DNA of 64,000 bases. It comes from Hofstenia miamia (lineage: Eukaryota; Xenacoelomorpha; Acoela). Made by a program: the position numbers and the translations under genes. Of the stretch, positions 24,720 to 39,000 are shown piece by piece. The notes below the pieces were generated by a model, which was not told the DNA's origin, searched no databases, and saw only the letters and a list, made by a program, of their open reading frames with translations. The DNA is taken from contig SCFE01000014.1 of assembly GCA_004352715.1 (NCBI GenBank), positions 1,372,927-1,436,926 on the forward strand, read 5' to 3'. Each line of letters begins with the position of its first letter. The stretch's first letter is position 1.

Positions 24720-26895
24720 ATTTCACAATTATATTAATAGCGTTTTCTTCTATCCCCATTGATATATTATTCGCATTTTAAGAGAATAGAAAATATAGAA
24801 TATTACTTTTAGTATATTTAGTAAGGCATTGTTTTTATCGATATTTGAAAATATTAATAATAATGATAATGAGGGGCTTTATTTCCTGTACAAATTACAA
24901 CAACACAAAGTGCTATGTGAAAATGTAAAAAGGAAAGTTAGTAAAGAAACAGCAAAAAGCACTGAAAATACAATATCACTGGGAGCTTCTGTAATTTATG
25001 TAATGACAAGCTATGGGTATGAATGACTTGCCGTACCTTGACGTGCGCACAAAATCCACAGTTCACTGAGGAGTGTGTAGAATGTAATGTGAACTGCTAC
25101 GACGTTGTAAGCGTGAATTCAAAGAGTGAGACGTGTAATTTTGAATCATCTCAATAAGTCTGATTGTATCTTTCTCTATAGTTGTGTTTAATAGATCCGA
25201 TCAGCCAATATTGATTCAAATTTAAGACCCGAGCGACATTTTGAAAATAACCATGCATGTAAGTCTGGATCAGCGGCTTTTGTGGCTTTCGTTTCCTTAA
25301 ATGCGCTAGATACATCAGGAACAGAAAACGAGTGGGTGGTTAATATGGCAGGAATAAAGTGCTTAGTGTCTTTGTGAAGTGACAAGTTGAAACTGTTAAA
25401 AAATAATTGAGTTCGTCAGCGCGTTCGGGAGTAATGGAAATGAGTTTCGGTTTACTCTTAGTATAATCAGCGATAAGGCTAGCTGCCCCAAAAAATCACT
25501 TTCAATTAACTTTCCATTAAAATTCATTTATTGGATTTTATGCAGTATCTCCTTTGTTTTTCAAACATAATTTGATTTGAACTTCAATAGCCTCAACATT
25601 CATTGAAATAATTCAGAGATTTGTTGTGTATGTAACAAATTTGTATAATAATGCACAGAAGCGTGTAGGAAAATCCTAACCAAACCTATATGCCATTAGG
25701 TTAACTATAAAAGTGAGAATGAATTTCATATTAGTAAAGCAGATGCTACACCAATAGAAAATATACTTGCTGAAGGTGACATTGAACATTGTATCATGCA
25801 ATAGTACTAGCAGAATATTATTCTATTTGAAACATCAAATCATAGATCCAATACTTGTTACTGTTGAAGACAATCAGAAGGAATGTTCAGGTATTGTAAT
25901 TTAAATACTTAGTTATTGATAGCTTTAACATAACTTGACGTAATAATACATGCACATTTTAGACATGTTAAAAGTTGTGTGCACCGTTTCAGCACCGAAG
26001 CAGTGTCGTTTACGATCGATGTAAATTCTGTAGACAAGAGGAGCAAACCGTTCAATTAAGAAAAACTGTTTGTGATTTTGTTTTAGGAATCATGCAGAAA
26101 ATAATACACTTTGAACCAGTTAGTATCTACTAATGAGAAGAACTTTCAAAACAGTATTTTTGGGATCATAACAATCCAAATGTTATCTTTCCTAAAATTG
26201 TCAAATCAACCTCGATTATCATCTTTGCCTCCGTGCCTCGTTTGAAATTGATTGTTTGCGTATTTATAAACAAACAGTAATCGTTGAATTTTATTGGAAA
26301 TTTTGCAGTAGAATGCGTGGCTTTACATTACGTATCGGCGAAATGTGACTCTTCAGATGAATGGGAAACCTGCTTACTTTGGCGTGATTGTTCGTGATTT
26401 TCTGAATGACAAATTTCATAAGCGATGGATCTCCCGCGGAATATCTTCTGAGATCTCACGATCTCACAATCGATGGCTTTTTCCTGTTTGGATATTTACG
26501 TGACAATCTTTATTTCCATCAAAATGAAATTATGTGTTTGTTCTTCACAATTTTTAAACTTTCTTTAGGTCGTTTAAAGTTGCAGAATAATATGACAAAT
26601 ATATTGGTTCTGTTAAGAGATTAATTGTACACGGATGAAAATGGTGGATTATCCAATATGTAGTTAAATATAGACCACGGTTTCTCAGAAATACGTTGTT
26701 GTTGATTCAAAGAAAAAATTGTATGCTTAAGAATGGTTGTCTTACTGTGAAAAGTGATTATAATCGTTTTGTAGGATATGTTCATGCAAGTGACATAGGA
26801 AGTTAAAATGTCAATTTCAAAAGTACTTTGTACAAATACTGAAGTAATATTCGATTTATACTATATATACTTAAAATATGCTGTTCTACAAAATA
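24720..26895. other. Intergenic region downstream of WDR3, nothing recognised
   Basis: Only short chance frames. I searched the minus strand here for the missing C-terminal exon of WDR3 and did not find it. Confidence 0.4.
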
Positions 26896-27070
26896 TTAAA
26901 TGAATGAGAGCAGTTGTTGATTACTGAGAATCAAGGCATACCTAATGAGAAACATTATGCACTTCATCGACAGCTCAATTTCGATATTTTTCGCTACGAA
27001 GTTTTCCAGGAGATTCAAGAAGATAATCACAAGATCAAATGGAAGAATATAGAGCGAGCGTTCAACTTCA
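26896..27070 (-). CDS. WDR3: WDR3 exon 19: Utp12 domain, ends at an early stop
   Basis: Acceptor TTATGCTTAG precedes the exon, and its phase fits exon 18. The text RSLYILPF and SNQQLLSFI aligns with the human Utp12 domain. A TAA at 26898-26896 then stops it where the human protein continues with about 60 more residues (a helix and a basic tail). No donor GT is found before the stop. Truncation, an unresolved assembly or allele error, or a genuinely shorter protein are all possible. Confidence 0.75.
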
Positions 27071-30000
27071 CTAAGCATAACACCGTCAATAACACAATAA
27101 GAAATATATAAAACTACCTTGCTTTGATTCGTTTCAAACTATTTAGAACATATTCTTCAGACTAAAATGAAATAATTAAGTTATGATTTTAAGATAAACC
27201 AGGAAATTCAAATGCTCCAGGTGGAAGAAGCCTTTATCAAGATTGTTGCTAGTCGAAGATGAACCGCTTTACAATAAAAAACATCTGACAACCGTGAAAC
27301 TTATTAACCATAAATATGACTGCGACAGTTAAAAAATTTATCTATAAATAAAAAGGTTTCATCGAAATTAGTTTTTAGATTTACAAATATGCGTTATCAT
27401 AATGAGCAGCAATCCGCGATTTCAGTTACAACACATTTTAAAATCTTAGGCCGAAACTATAAGATTTATAGTAGATTAGTAAAATATTATAAGAAATCAT
27501 TTGCAGGAACAGAATTCCAATAGTGAGTTCCAAGAATAAGGTACATTGTGAGAGACATGTTTTTCGATTAAAGGCTTGGGATGAAACCTTTGCGCATACA
27601 AGCCCGATTTTATCCACTCCTATGGAATCAAAGAATTTTGCGCATTCTTAATATTCTCAAAAAATTGAAAGATGTTAGTTCAGTTGTAGTAAATATACAT
27701 AGTGTTCTTTTACCTATAATTTTTAGATGCATTGAAACTCTAAAAATTGCGGTGGTTATTAATCCCGTGATCAATGCAAAACTGCGATCTATTGTAAGCT
27801 TAGGCATCCTGTTTGTTTGCTGTTACAAATTTGGACTTAGACGATTTAAAGTTTACGTATATACCTTAGTGGTGTATAAATTATAAGCAATTCTCAAATT
27901 AAGTATTTAAGTAAAATTGCGGATGTCCAAGAAGAAGACAACAATGGACAAGATAATGCTACTGATAGTCAATAAATGCTGGAAAAAACTGACGTTAATA
28001 TGACGAAGACTGTAAAATGAGATTTATCTTCCCAGTGAATCACGAAAATCATTACGTTCACAAAATTTATCAACTGTTTAATGAAAACGATAAATTGTTT
28101 GCTGCATATTTAACAAACATGTATCAATTTTGGCAATTACGAACGCTTAAATTTTAAAAAATAAATATGTAGGACATTCCTGCACAATTACTTATACATG
28201 TTGGAGAGTGCGTTAAAAACTTCTAAAAAAATTGAGTCGCTAGCAAAATTTCAAAACACAACAAATATAAATGACTTACAGAAATATCACCCATTGCCAC
28301 CAAAGTCGCGTTTGCTTCTCCAGTCTAAATTTTTTGAATAATGGAATACATAAATGGATCGAAATTTTACCAGAGTAAAGGTGTGGTGAATTTCCAAAGC
28401 TTCAATAAGCTTTTCAGCAAAGCAAATGGTTTCATGGGATTTACGGCCTGCAAAGTCCACCTCATCAGTAGAGGCTCCAATTAGCTAAAGATTTAAAATA
28501 AATTAAAAGAAATGTAAATAAATATTTTACATATTTAAACCCACATCTAAAAAGTATACAGCTAGTTCCAGGCGATTAAAGGTGTGTTTCTACTAACGCC
28601 TTTTATCATTTGTCAAGAAATTGGTGATAAAAGTCGATAGTGTGAACGTTCCATAAACTAGTCGGATAGCTACTTGAAAATAATTGCTTACTTCTCAAGT
28701 AAGGAACAGACTTCCAAAACCTATATTATTGTCCTTAAAATATTTCAACTTCAAAATATTAAACATTGCTTACTTTCAAAAACAGGCTAATCAATAGACA
28801 GATGTTGTTACTTTTCTTACTGTCAATCAAAATATGATAAGTTATCATTTGATAAAAATCGATAGTCTGAACCATGAACCGCTAGAGGGGTTCATAGTCT
28901 GAACGCTATTCAAACTCCGCTTTTTCTGATAAAAAATCTTATGATAAAAAATCGCCAATGTGAACGAAAATAATTGCATTTTCGACTAAAATCTGCAGAT
29001 AAAAGTCGATAGTGGGTGCTCGCCTTATCCGAAACCGCGATTTCTTGTGATAATAGAATCGTAATCGAATTCGGATTTACAAATTGCTAATTCTGTCTGA
29101 CATATCTTGTAGCAACTGCTCTTGCTTCGTGCCATAAAACCGCACTGTTCAGCACGCTGCAAACAGGCCCGGTGGAAGAAGCAAAGTAGATACATTTGGG
29201 TTAACTGTAAGAAGACAGAAAATCATGGATCGTCACCAAATTTCGAATTTGAACTTATGCAGAATGCTACAGAATGCGAACTGATAAAATACTCAAAATG
29301 CCAAAAAGAAGAAAACTTGAAGGCAACAACAGCAAAGAATTCGAAATATGCATAAACTTGGTTCCTAGAGACACAAATATTCTCAAATGGCGGGCAAATA
29401 ATGGTGTTTGATATCCAAGGTTTGTGAAGTTTGCAAGAAAATTTCTGCTCATTAACAGGAAACATAGTAACGAAGAAACGAGTGTTCATGCAAATGAACT
29501 TATAAAAGAGAATAAAATATCGAATTTTCGTAATATTGAATTAGAAATTACCAGTTGCCGTTGATATGCACTATTGTTAAATGACATCAGTTGATATTAA
29601 TTCAACAGAAAGTTCTCAGTTATATCAACAGTAGTAAATTCTTTCCTATTTTAAAGAAATCGATTAAACTTACGCAGCTCATGTGTGTAAACAAGGTACA
29701 CAGTACATTCATAATTATTTAGTGTATGATTGATTAAAGTTATATTTTTTAAACATTAATCCTAAATTTTTGCAGTAGACTCAGTATTATAGAATATGGC
29801 ACTATGTCATCTTTAAACATAATTAGCCAGTCAAATTATAGACGGGCTTGGTAATGTTGCAAAATATACTTAACTGCTTTACATAGGAAAATCATACAAT
29901 GGAGCCAAAAATATATATATATATAAAAATTCATTAAATTCCATAACTCTTAGAATTTTAGTAATGATGGAAGGTTATTTAAAACAAACCCAAGTTGCAA

Positions 30001-33000
30001 TTTGGGGAGGAAAAACTAATTTCGCCATTCTTCGGAAAGTCAAAAACGCTTTTTTTAAAAAGATTAAAAAAAAAATAACTGAAACCTGAGAAAATAACCA
30101 CGAGGCGCGAATTAGATTTATTTCATAATTTGACAATAAATTTATGAATATACAGAATTGGTTTTAAAGGTTGGGGAAACACTATTTGAAAATTAATTTC
30201 TGTGAATATTTAAATGGTAAAATTGAATTTTTAGAAAGGTCAATATTTTGTTGAGAATTCAATTTTTATGAAATTTTTTATATCAAAATTTTATTTTTAA
30301 AAAAACATCTCGATAAACCCAAAGGGTATGTAAAAATCATAAAAAATTTAATTTCTGCGAAAAAATTTTAGTGAAATCCCCCCTTTTTCTATGACTGCAG
30401 TCAAAATTTTAAAATTTACCCCTTTATTTTTTTAGTTTACAAAAAAACTGTCTTTGAAAGGGGTTTTTTTCATATTTAAATTTGATGTTTTTGCGTTTTT
30501 TGTGTTTAAATCGAGAGGTTTTTTGGGTCCCCTTTTCACAGAGTCGTGGTTGAAAACTAAATTAACATAAAAATTAAATTTTAAATTTTAAACTTTAAAA
30601 AAAAAATTTTGTAAAATAGTTTTCCCAACCTTTTATGAAATTTTCTATGCTATTTTTTTGGGAAAATATTTTTTTTGTAAAAATTTACCAAAAGGGTATT
30701 TAAAAAAATAGGTTTGACATGTTTCAGCTTTAAAAAAAAAAAAAATTTTCCCCTGCCCAAATTTTTAAATATTTTTAGATAAAAGGGAGCCCGACACAAA
30801 GCTCTCTATTTAAAATTTTTTTTTTTTTAAAAAAAAATGGGGTTTAGTAAAATTTAAAACCCAGAAAAAAAAAAAACCCATACGGTTTGACCCTTTCCTT
30901 AGCAATGGATTCTTCAATTTCTTTATTCAATTGGTTTCTCTTTGACATTTTCAAATCCAATGGTTCCCTTTGTACTTCCCCAAAAACGCATCGCCCGATC
31001 ATGAGATGCACAACCTAAAATTAATTCAAACAACCAAATTTTTTTGATCACTTTAAAAAAAAAAAAAAAAAATACTCAGAAAAATTTTTGTATTTTAGCA
31101 TGGGGATAAAAAACCCTTTAAATTTTTTCGAGACTCCCACCCAAAATTTCCCCCCCACAAAAAAAAGTTTCCCGAATTAAATGTTTGACATGAAAATGTT
31201 TCCCAAATTAAAACGGTTTACGAAATATTTTTCCCGAAATACTCAAAATACGGGTCAAATAGGGAAAAAAAAATTTTATATTTTAAGGAGACAGCTGATA
31301 TAATAATTACTAAAAAATCACTTGTGCTGGCTTGAGTTTAAGCTTAGTGGATCAAAATCTTTGAATACACATTTTTGGTAAAAGAAATTAAAAACTTTTT
31401 TTAAACAGTTTTTTTTGTAAATTAATAATTTTGGGGTTTTTAAAGTTTCTAGATTTTGATTTAATTTGAAATGTATGAATAAATTAACTTACAAGGAATT
31501 TCAGATTTGGGACAAAGGGCGATCGCCCAGCACTCTTCCCGATGCCCCAAATTTTAAAAAATATCCCCAGGGGAAAAACAAAAATATGCATTTTCCCCGT
31601 TTAGGGGTAATTTTCCAAACCCAGTTTTTGTTTTTTTTCTACTTAAATTTAAACAAAAAAAATGAAATGTGATTTTGATTTCATAAAATTTGATCGACAA
31701 AATGAGTAAATTTCGTCGGGGTAGCAAATTTAAAGTTAAAGCTTTGGGGAAACTAAACAGCTGAGAGGAAACTTTTGCTTTCTAGTTTTTTTGTGGGGTG
31801 TTTTATTTAGGGATTTAACCCGTACACAGCAGAAAAAAAAAAAACGCTAGTCTATTTAAATACAAAAAAAACCCGTCATTTTGGAAATCACCCTTTCTTT
31901 AAAATAAATATATGATCAAAAAAAATCGAGATAAAACCCTTTTCTGAAAGACCAAATAAAACCCCACACCCCCTTTCGAAAAACCCTTTCAATTTAAACA
32001 AATTTCGCTGCAAAAAGTTAAAACCCACGTACCCCCCAAACGTTTTGGTTGAAGAAATGTCAAAAACCTCACAATTTTTCTAAACAAATACCTGAAATAT
32101 CCGTATTTGTAAACTTGTAAATTTTTTAAATTCTATCTTCCGATGTCTTATCATAGAATACATACAAATAAAAATACATAAATACATTGCAAAATTTTGG
32201 TTGGAAAAAACGGATTCTATTTTTAAATACCGCAAAAATATGATGCGTCTATTGTAAAGGCTGCTTAAATAATGTCAATTGAGGCTATTAGTTATTATGA
32301 TATTTCATACTGACCACCAGGGTTGGCATGTTTTAAATAGGAAATGTTTTTTGCAGTGTTTTCTCAATGTTTTTTTCCAAATTTATATAAAAAAGTTTGG
32401 AAAATTTTTTGTGGGATTCGTCCATTCGTACTTTTATAACCGATTTTCTATCGCAAAAATAACAAAACTTGTGTTTTGCTTACGTGTATGAAACGAAAAA
32501 TAAATGTTGATAAGTTTATTATAATTCAATGTGTGCTACCATGCGTCTTAGCAAAATTTTCCTGCCTTTTGCTGGGTCTGTCTAAAAGCAAAAAAACATT
32601 GTTTTAAACATTTTTTTTGTAAAAAAATACACTATTTTGCCAATCCGGCTGACAACTGAGATACGCTTACTGCACAATTAGCTTGCGATTTATTATGAAA
32701 AATCTGAATTTTTGAAGACAAAAGAAAACTATTGTTACATGCATTTTCCGTCATAGGCGACTATATAGCAAAAAGGTTCGCATATTTCTAAAATATAACA
32801 GTATTTTGAATAAAGATTTTTGGAAAAAAATATTAGCATGAGTCTATGTATATTGCAAGTTCTTGTGCAGTTTTAAAAATACTTTTTGTTTCGCATGCTT
32901 TTCAATAATAATTTCTAACAGAAATTTTGAATACTGACTTCGGTATAAAAATAAGTATTTATACTTTATAAAGAATTTCTTTTCTGCAACGTTGTGTTAA

Positions 33001-36000
33001 GGATTTATAATAACAAATAATGATTACTGATATTTTGCAAATGTAGATAAAAGACACTTAATAGAGCAGTTTAGGAGTAAATCAGAACATATGATAGCAC
33101 ATCCGACAGATGTATTTATCATATGAAAGACTGTTGTTTAAAGTGAAAATTTTAAATTAATGCATACCAGCTATTAGGAGTGTACAATAACTTATCGAAG
33201 CATTGTAAGTGGATTTATTTTGATGATAATAAAAACTATGTAAAAACAATACATGCCTGTTCCGTCACTAAAGTCGAATCGTATTTCTTCATTGTTATAA
33301 TTTAAGATTTATAAATGCTAGTGCTAAAAAATTCAACTAAAAAATATCACCAAATTTCAGATGGACATCACATTTACAATTACTAGATACGAATTGATAA
33401 CTTTTATCACAGGGCCGTTCAAAAAATTGTCCAGCAGTCAGATAAGGCTTAATCCTAGTCGACCCGGATGAGAAAAGAATTCCTGCAACATTGAATTTTT
33501 TATTATTAATTAAAAAATAGTGGTGCCTTCTTGGTAAAACTTGCTTGCTGACTTTTCCTAACTTATCTTGGGGTCATTGCAATAAAGGTTTTCTGAATGT
33601 GTTCATTTTGTGTTTGGCATTGTCTTAAAATTGCAAAAAATTATTGTTGGTGTGAAAAAAGTAAGCAAAGCAAGCAAGAAGAAAATATTTGATAACTTAG
33701 GAATAAATTCAAATAAATTCGATCATTTCCAACGAGTAAAAGTAATATTTAATATATTTAAAAAAAAATAAAAAATGATGACGTCATCATAAATAATTAT
33801 GACATCCCTTTTCTAGACATTCCAAATTGATAGTGATGTTAGTAGAATATTTGTGGAAGGTTTCGTTTTAATACAATATAATCTAATCCAGACAAAATAA
33901 CTCATTCCTCCCAAAAATCCTAGGTTGAAAAATGTGTTTTCTATACGTGGCAAATATTTATGATGACGATGTTTTTTCTACAATTTGAAATTAGAATACA
34001 CAAAATTGTCTAAAGGATTCAATTTTTACAAATCACTTTTGTAAAACACTTTACACTTAGTATATAATACAAGGCCAGCTATAGAAAAGGCAGATTACGT
34101 TCGTAATATTCTCTTGGCATGTTTAGAGACTATACATTCTTAAAGCAATTATCATAGTTTTGTGACTTTACATGTCTTTTCGTATTTTACTGATTGGGTA
34201 TCAGCCTATTCAAAGTATTCTATATGGAGTTTAACAGTTAACCAAACCAAGAGCCGCAGTTTGTATAATAAACATGAAATGGCACCAAACTGTTTTTCAC
34301 TGTTGTGAGGTGACGAATTAATTACAGCAGTTTTACAAATGCTAGCTGATGTGTTGTATGTGTGCAATTATTCCTAACGTTGGGTGGAATGAAGAAAGAC
34401 TGATGTTCAAACATAATCAATTAAGAATTTTGAATTAAAATATTGAGCGTTCAACTGTTGAACTATTTAACAAAACAGAGGCATTAAATCTTAATGTAAA
34501 ACGTTAAGAAATTACACTGCCCTGGGCAGGCAAAACCCAATATCTGAAAAATTATTGAAACTTAGATATTTTTGTTAATTGACATGAGATTATGTTTTGT
34601 CTTATGTTCAGCCGATTTAGCTCTGAAGTAACTCGAAATTGTTTTTTTAGAGTGAGCAAAAGCCATTATCCATATTTCAGATATAAAATTGGCTATTTCT
34701 ATTAACTGCAAACAATAGAGATATGGTGTTTTGCCTGCTCAGTGCAGTACACTCAAAGCCTAAACTACCAGTTACAAATACAAACCTTCAGCACTTGAAT
34801 AAGCAAAAATTTATCTCCGTCCCATTGCTTAATCAGTCCATCTTTACCGGCGGTGAAAATCAAGTGTGTTTGAGGCAGAAATTGAACGCAAGTTACAGCA
34901 TCGTCGTGTGCAAACATCGATTTATGACAATCTCCAAAATCCATTCCCCATAATTTAATATTACGGTCAGCGGAACCAGTCACCATCAATTGAGAGTCCT
35001 ATTAAAAGTATACATTAATGATGTTTACGTTTAACGTAGCATAGCCAAGAAATATAAAATATATTAATAGAAAATTCACAAAATTCTACCAAATAAATAT
35101 TGTTTATAAAAATAGGTTTCAAGTTAATTCTACTTGTAACAAAAATTGCAATGAAGTTTGATATAATTGTATACTTGCATATTAAAAGTAATTTCTCACG
35201 AATAAACCATAAAAATTACACATTAAATTCTTTTCAAAAAAATTACTCATTTAGGCAGTTAAGGATAAAGACTGATTGTGAAAATTTGGGATTAACAGAC
35301 CATTTCTAAGCCCAATGTTTCAAATAGGTTAAATTTTATGGTTCAAATATAAACAAAAAAATCAAATTTAATCCAATATAATAGCTTTACAGAGCAGATT
35401 ACCAAACACAATGCTACATTAATAGGCATAATATCCCAAAAAAGCCACAAAATATTTCGTTGTAGGTTCTGCGTTGATATACAAATTTATTAAAATATTA
35501 TTAATGAAAGGGGAATACAATAAGCAAATAATAACCACTTACAGTAGAGATATCCAAAGAGGAAACGGGCAACTTATGACCATACATTGAAATAAAAAAC
35601 TAAAAGAGTAATGAGCAACGATTAACCCTAAAGTTATACCTTAAATGTATCTAAAAAGAACACTTTCACAGTATTGTCCAAAAGGGCCACTGCTAAGTAC
35701 TTTCCACTCACAGTGACTTTAATTGAGAGAATATCTTCCTCCAATTCAAGGGTTCGAGACAATGACACTGACAACCGCTTCTGCCCATGCTCATCTTCAA
35801 CAAGATCATAAAGCCACTCTTTAACGGTTTTATCAGAGCTTCCACTAAGAAAACCCGACTAAAAGGGATTGTGAAAGTTAAGCACACTTTTGGGGAAGTT
35901 AAGACTCGTCAATATTTTCTAAAATATTAATGAGGAACAAAGACTATTTTTTACCTGAGATGGTAAAGGAGATAACGACCACACCTCTGATAAGTGCGCA

Positions 36001-39000
36001 CTCACTGTCTCCAGAATAGTGCCAGATGCAATATCGATAAGAAGCAAACTTCCTTCCTAAATTACATTCTCACTATTGTTAATTAATAATATATATTAGT
36101 GAACAAGCTATTTGCACTGTTAATCCAAAGAATTCTTACTTAATTAAATTATGAATAACAAATTCTTCTAAAGTAAAAATATTTATACTTTATGCATGGC
36201 AAACAGCTTTCGATAATGGCAATAAACATTGTCAAGGACCTCCATTTAAAACGTAAAAAATCAACTCGCAATTGAAAACCCAAGCAATTGCAGTAATCGC
36301 AGAATAGACATGTAAGCGTGGCAATGATTTAATCTTATTCGAACAGGGATTTCCCCATTAACCTTGTTATTATTATTCAAGAAGATATGGAGCTTTCTAA
36401 ATGAGACTTAGTTGCTTTACCTAAATTTCATGATATTTTTTTTCAATCGAGTGAAAAGTCTCCCCATTTTTGCAAAAATTTTTTATAAATATTAGAGTGA
36501 AAAAGTAACTAGAGTAAAAAAACTATATTTGATAGCATAGGAATGAATTCTAATAAAATTCCTAACATTTATAACAATTCCCCATTTTTGCAAAATTTTT
36601 TTATAAATATTAGAGTGAAAAAGTAACTAGAGTAAAAAAAACTATATTTGATAGCATAGGAATGAATTCTAATAAAATTCCTAACATTTATAACAATAAC
36701 AGACAAAATCGAATTTTAAATGACTTCAAAAACCCCTCAAATTTTAAGTATTCATTACCCCATCAAATATAAAGCTGGTATCAAATTTCTGAAAATTTCA
36801 AAATTTATGGTGCTCTTCACGAAAAATTTAAAAGGCTAAAGGTGAATTCTATCTGAGAACTGACAATGAAATTGCCAATGTAATGGAATGATCTACATTG
36901 CAAATGACACAATAATTCAAAAACCGCTGCCAAATCACACTAAAATAATAGCAAAGCCGGTCCATTACTATCAATAGATTATACACAAGTAGTTTTGCAG
37001 CAGAACACAATAGAAGGCTTTCGTGCAAGAATCAGCTAAGTGCATTCTAACAAAAATAAGATTTTTGCACCAACCATATATTTAGACTTTCTATTTGTAT
37101 TATACAAAATATCAGCTTCCTATTTTAAGGAGAAAAGCAGTTTTAATATGCGGCCAAGTGACATATTGAATGAATTTCTCCGTGCAAGAACCAAATAAGG
37201 TAACTAAGCTGAATCATCAGTGAACCGTAAAAAACCGGCTAAGTGCAATAATAAGGTTATCGATAACAAATCACTGCTTAACCTTCAGCGTTGTACAGTC
37301 AAGCACTCCACCGAGTGTAGTCTCGAAACTCACGTTTTATTTTTGCCATTCACTGCAGAATGAATAGCCGAAAACGACGGGACTTCTCCTATATTGCTAA
37401 CATTATTCGGGACCTTGAGAACGAGGTCAAGTCGAGTGATTCATCTTCTACTTTGAGTGAAACTCCGGTACCTTGCCTTCGTGAGATAAATCGTGAAGTA
37501 AACATCAACACGCCTACTGAAGGAAAAACACATCTCGAAATACCATCAACGACACAGCAAGAATGTAGGCCTATTTTGAACAATGGTTCGAGAGACAGCA
37601 AATGGCCGATGGTGAAACGATCAGCAACGTGCAAAACGATCATCCAAGTGTTATACCAGGAGTGACAAGTCGATAGAGATATCCTCAACCACACACGTGG
37701 CGAAAAAATGTTTTAAAAAAAGCCAGACTTAGTGGAACGAGTGCATCCATTGTGCCAAAAGTAACACTTGAGAAATCTAAGAACCTTGGAATTCTTTGTT
37801 TGCAAACTTATTGCCATAAATGTAGTGATTTATTGACAGAAACCAATCGTCGTCGAATTTTTCAAGATTATTACGAAGAGTGCACAACTATCAACTACAA
37901 AATTTATTCATTCGAAGTGGCATTGAACGACATATTCTCTGGCGACAAAAAACGAATCCTGCAACCCATGTGAGAGACCACTCATTCAAATACTTCACGA
38001 TCAATGGAGAGAAGAAACAGGTATACATGAATGCCTTTTGTTCTGTTCTTGGGATTACAAAGCAAAGGCATCCCTCAACTGTGGTACTTCGATGCCATCA
38101 CCAGATAGAAGAGGTCATCATAATAGACCGAATGCTGTACCAAAAGAAGCAGTGGAGATGGTTAATTAACTCTGTAATTTCTATCAGAAAGATCTCATTA
38201 TTCGAGGAGCCAACATCTGACTACAAGATGATTCGTGTCACGTGTACATTCCAGTGGTCGGATGTATGACTTTTACAATGAATGCTGTGCCGAATAGGAA
38301 ATTGATCCAGTGTCGCAATGCAGATATGATATTTTCAATGCCAATCACAACCTGTCATTCTGAAATCCCCAAACCAATATTCAAGAGGGAGTAACGATTG
38401 AGAGTGAACATTACAAGGAAGCTGAAAGGTGCTTCAATCAAATAGGTGACGATCACAATGAAGCGATACTGCGTGATGACTCTATGTTATTAGCCTTCGA
38501 AATCAAGAAAACGCAGCCCCTACTGAAAGTTATGACAAATAAAACATTCTACCTCTGGCAGATGTGGCTGTATAATTTCGTTATGCATTTTATGCCAATC
38601 GATTAGATGAAAATGCCCTTATGTGTATTTGGTTAGAATCCGAAGGAACCAGAGGTGCTGACGAAATTGGAAGCTGCATTCTCAGGTTTTTCGAGATTAT
38701 CGGAAACGCCAGCGTGTACTAGGCTGGTCGGATTCTTGCACCAGGCAAAACAAGAATCAGTTCTTACTGTTCTCATGGATATGGTTGGTGTGTACTACGG
38801 ACATTAGAGAAGTTATTCACAGTTTTCCTGTTGTTGGACACACCTATAATGCATTAGATTCAAGTCTACTGGAAACGATGTTTAAGAAATACGAAGGAAT
38901 CTATGACAAAAGTGAGTACCGTGATTTCATAGTACGAGCAAAAAGGCGAAATTCATTCAAATTTATCGAGATGAAAGGAAAGTTCTACGACATCAAGGGG

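Noticed and set aside
31466-31672. Plus-strand 68-codon frame in the low-quality island as a gene
   Set aside because: It is the reverse complement of WDR3 exon 14 plus error-rich flanks.
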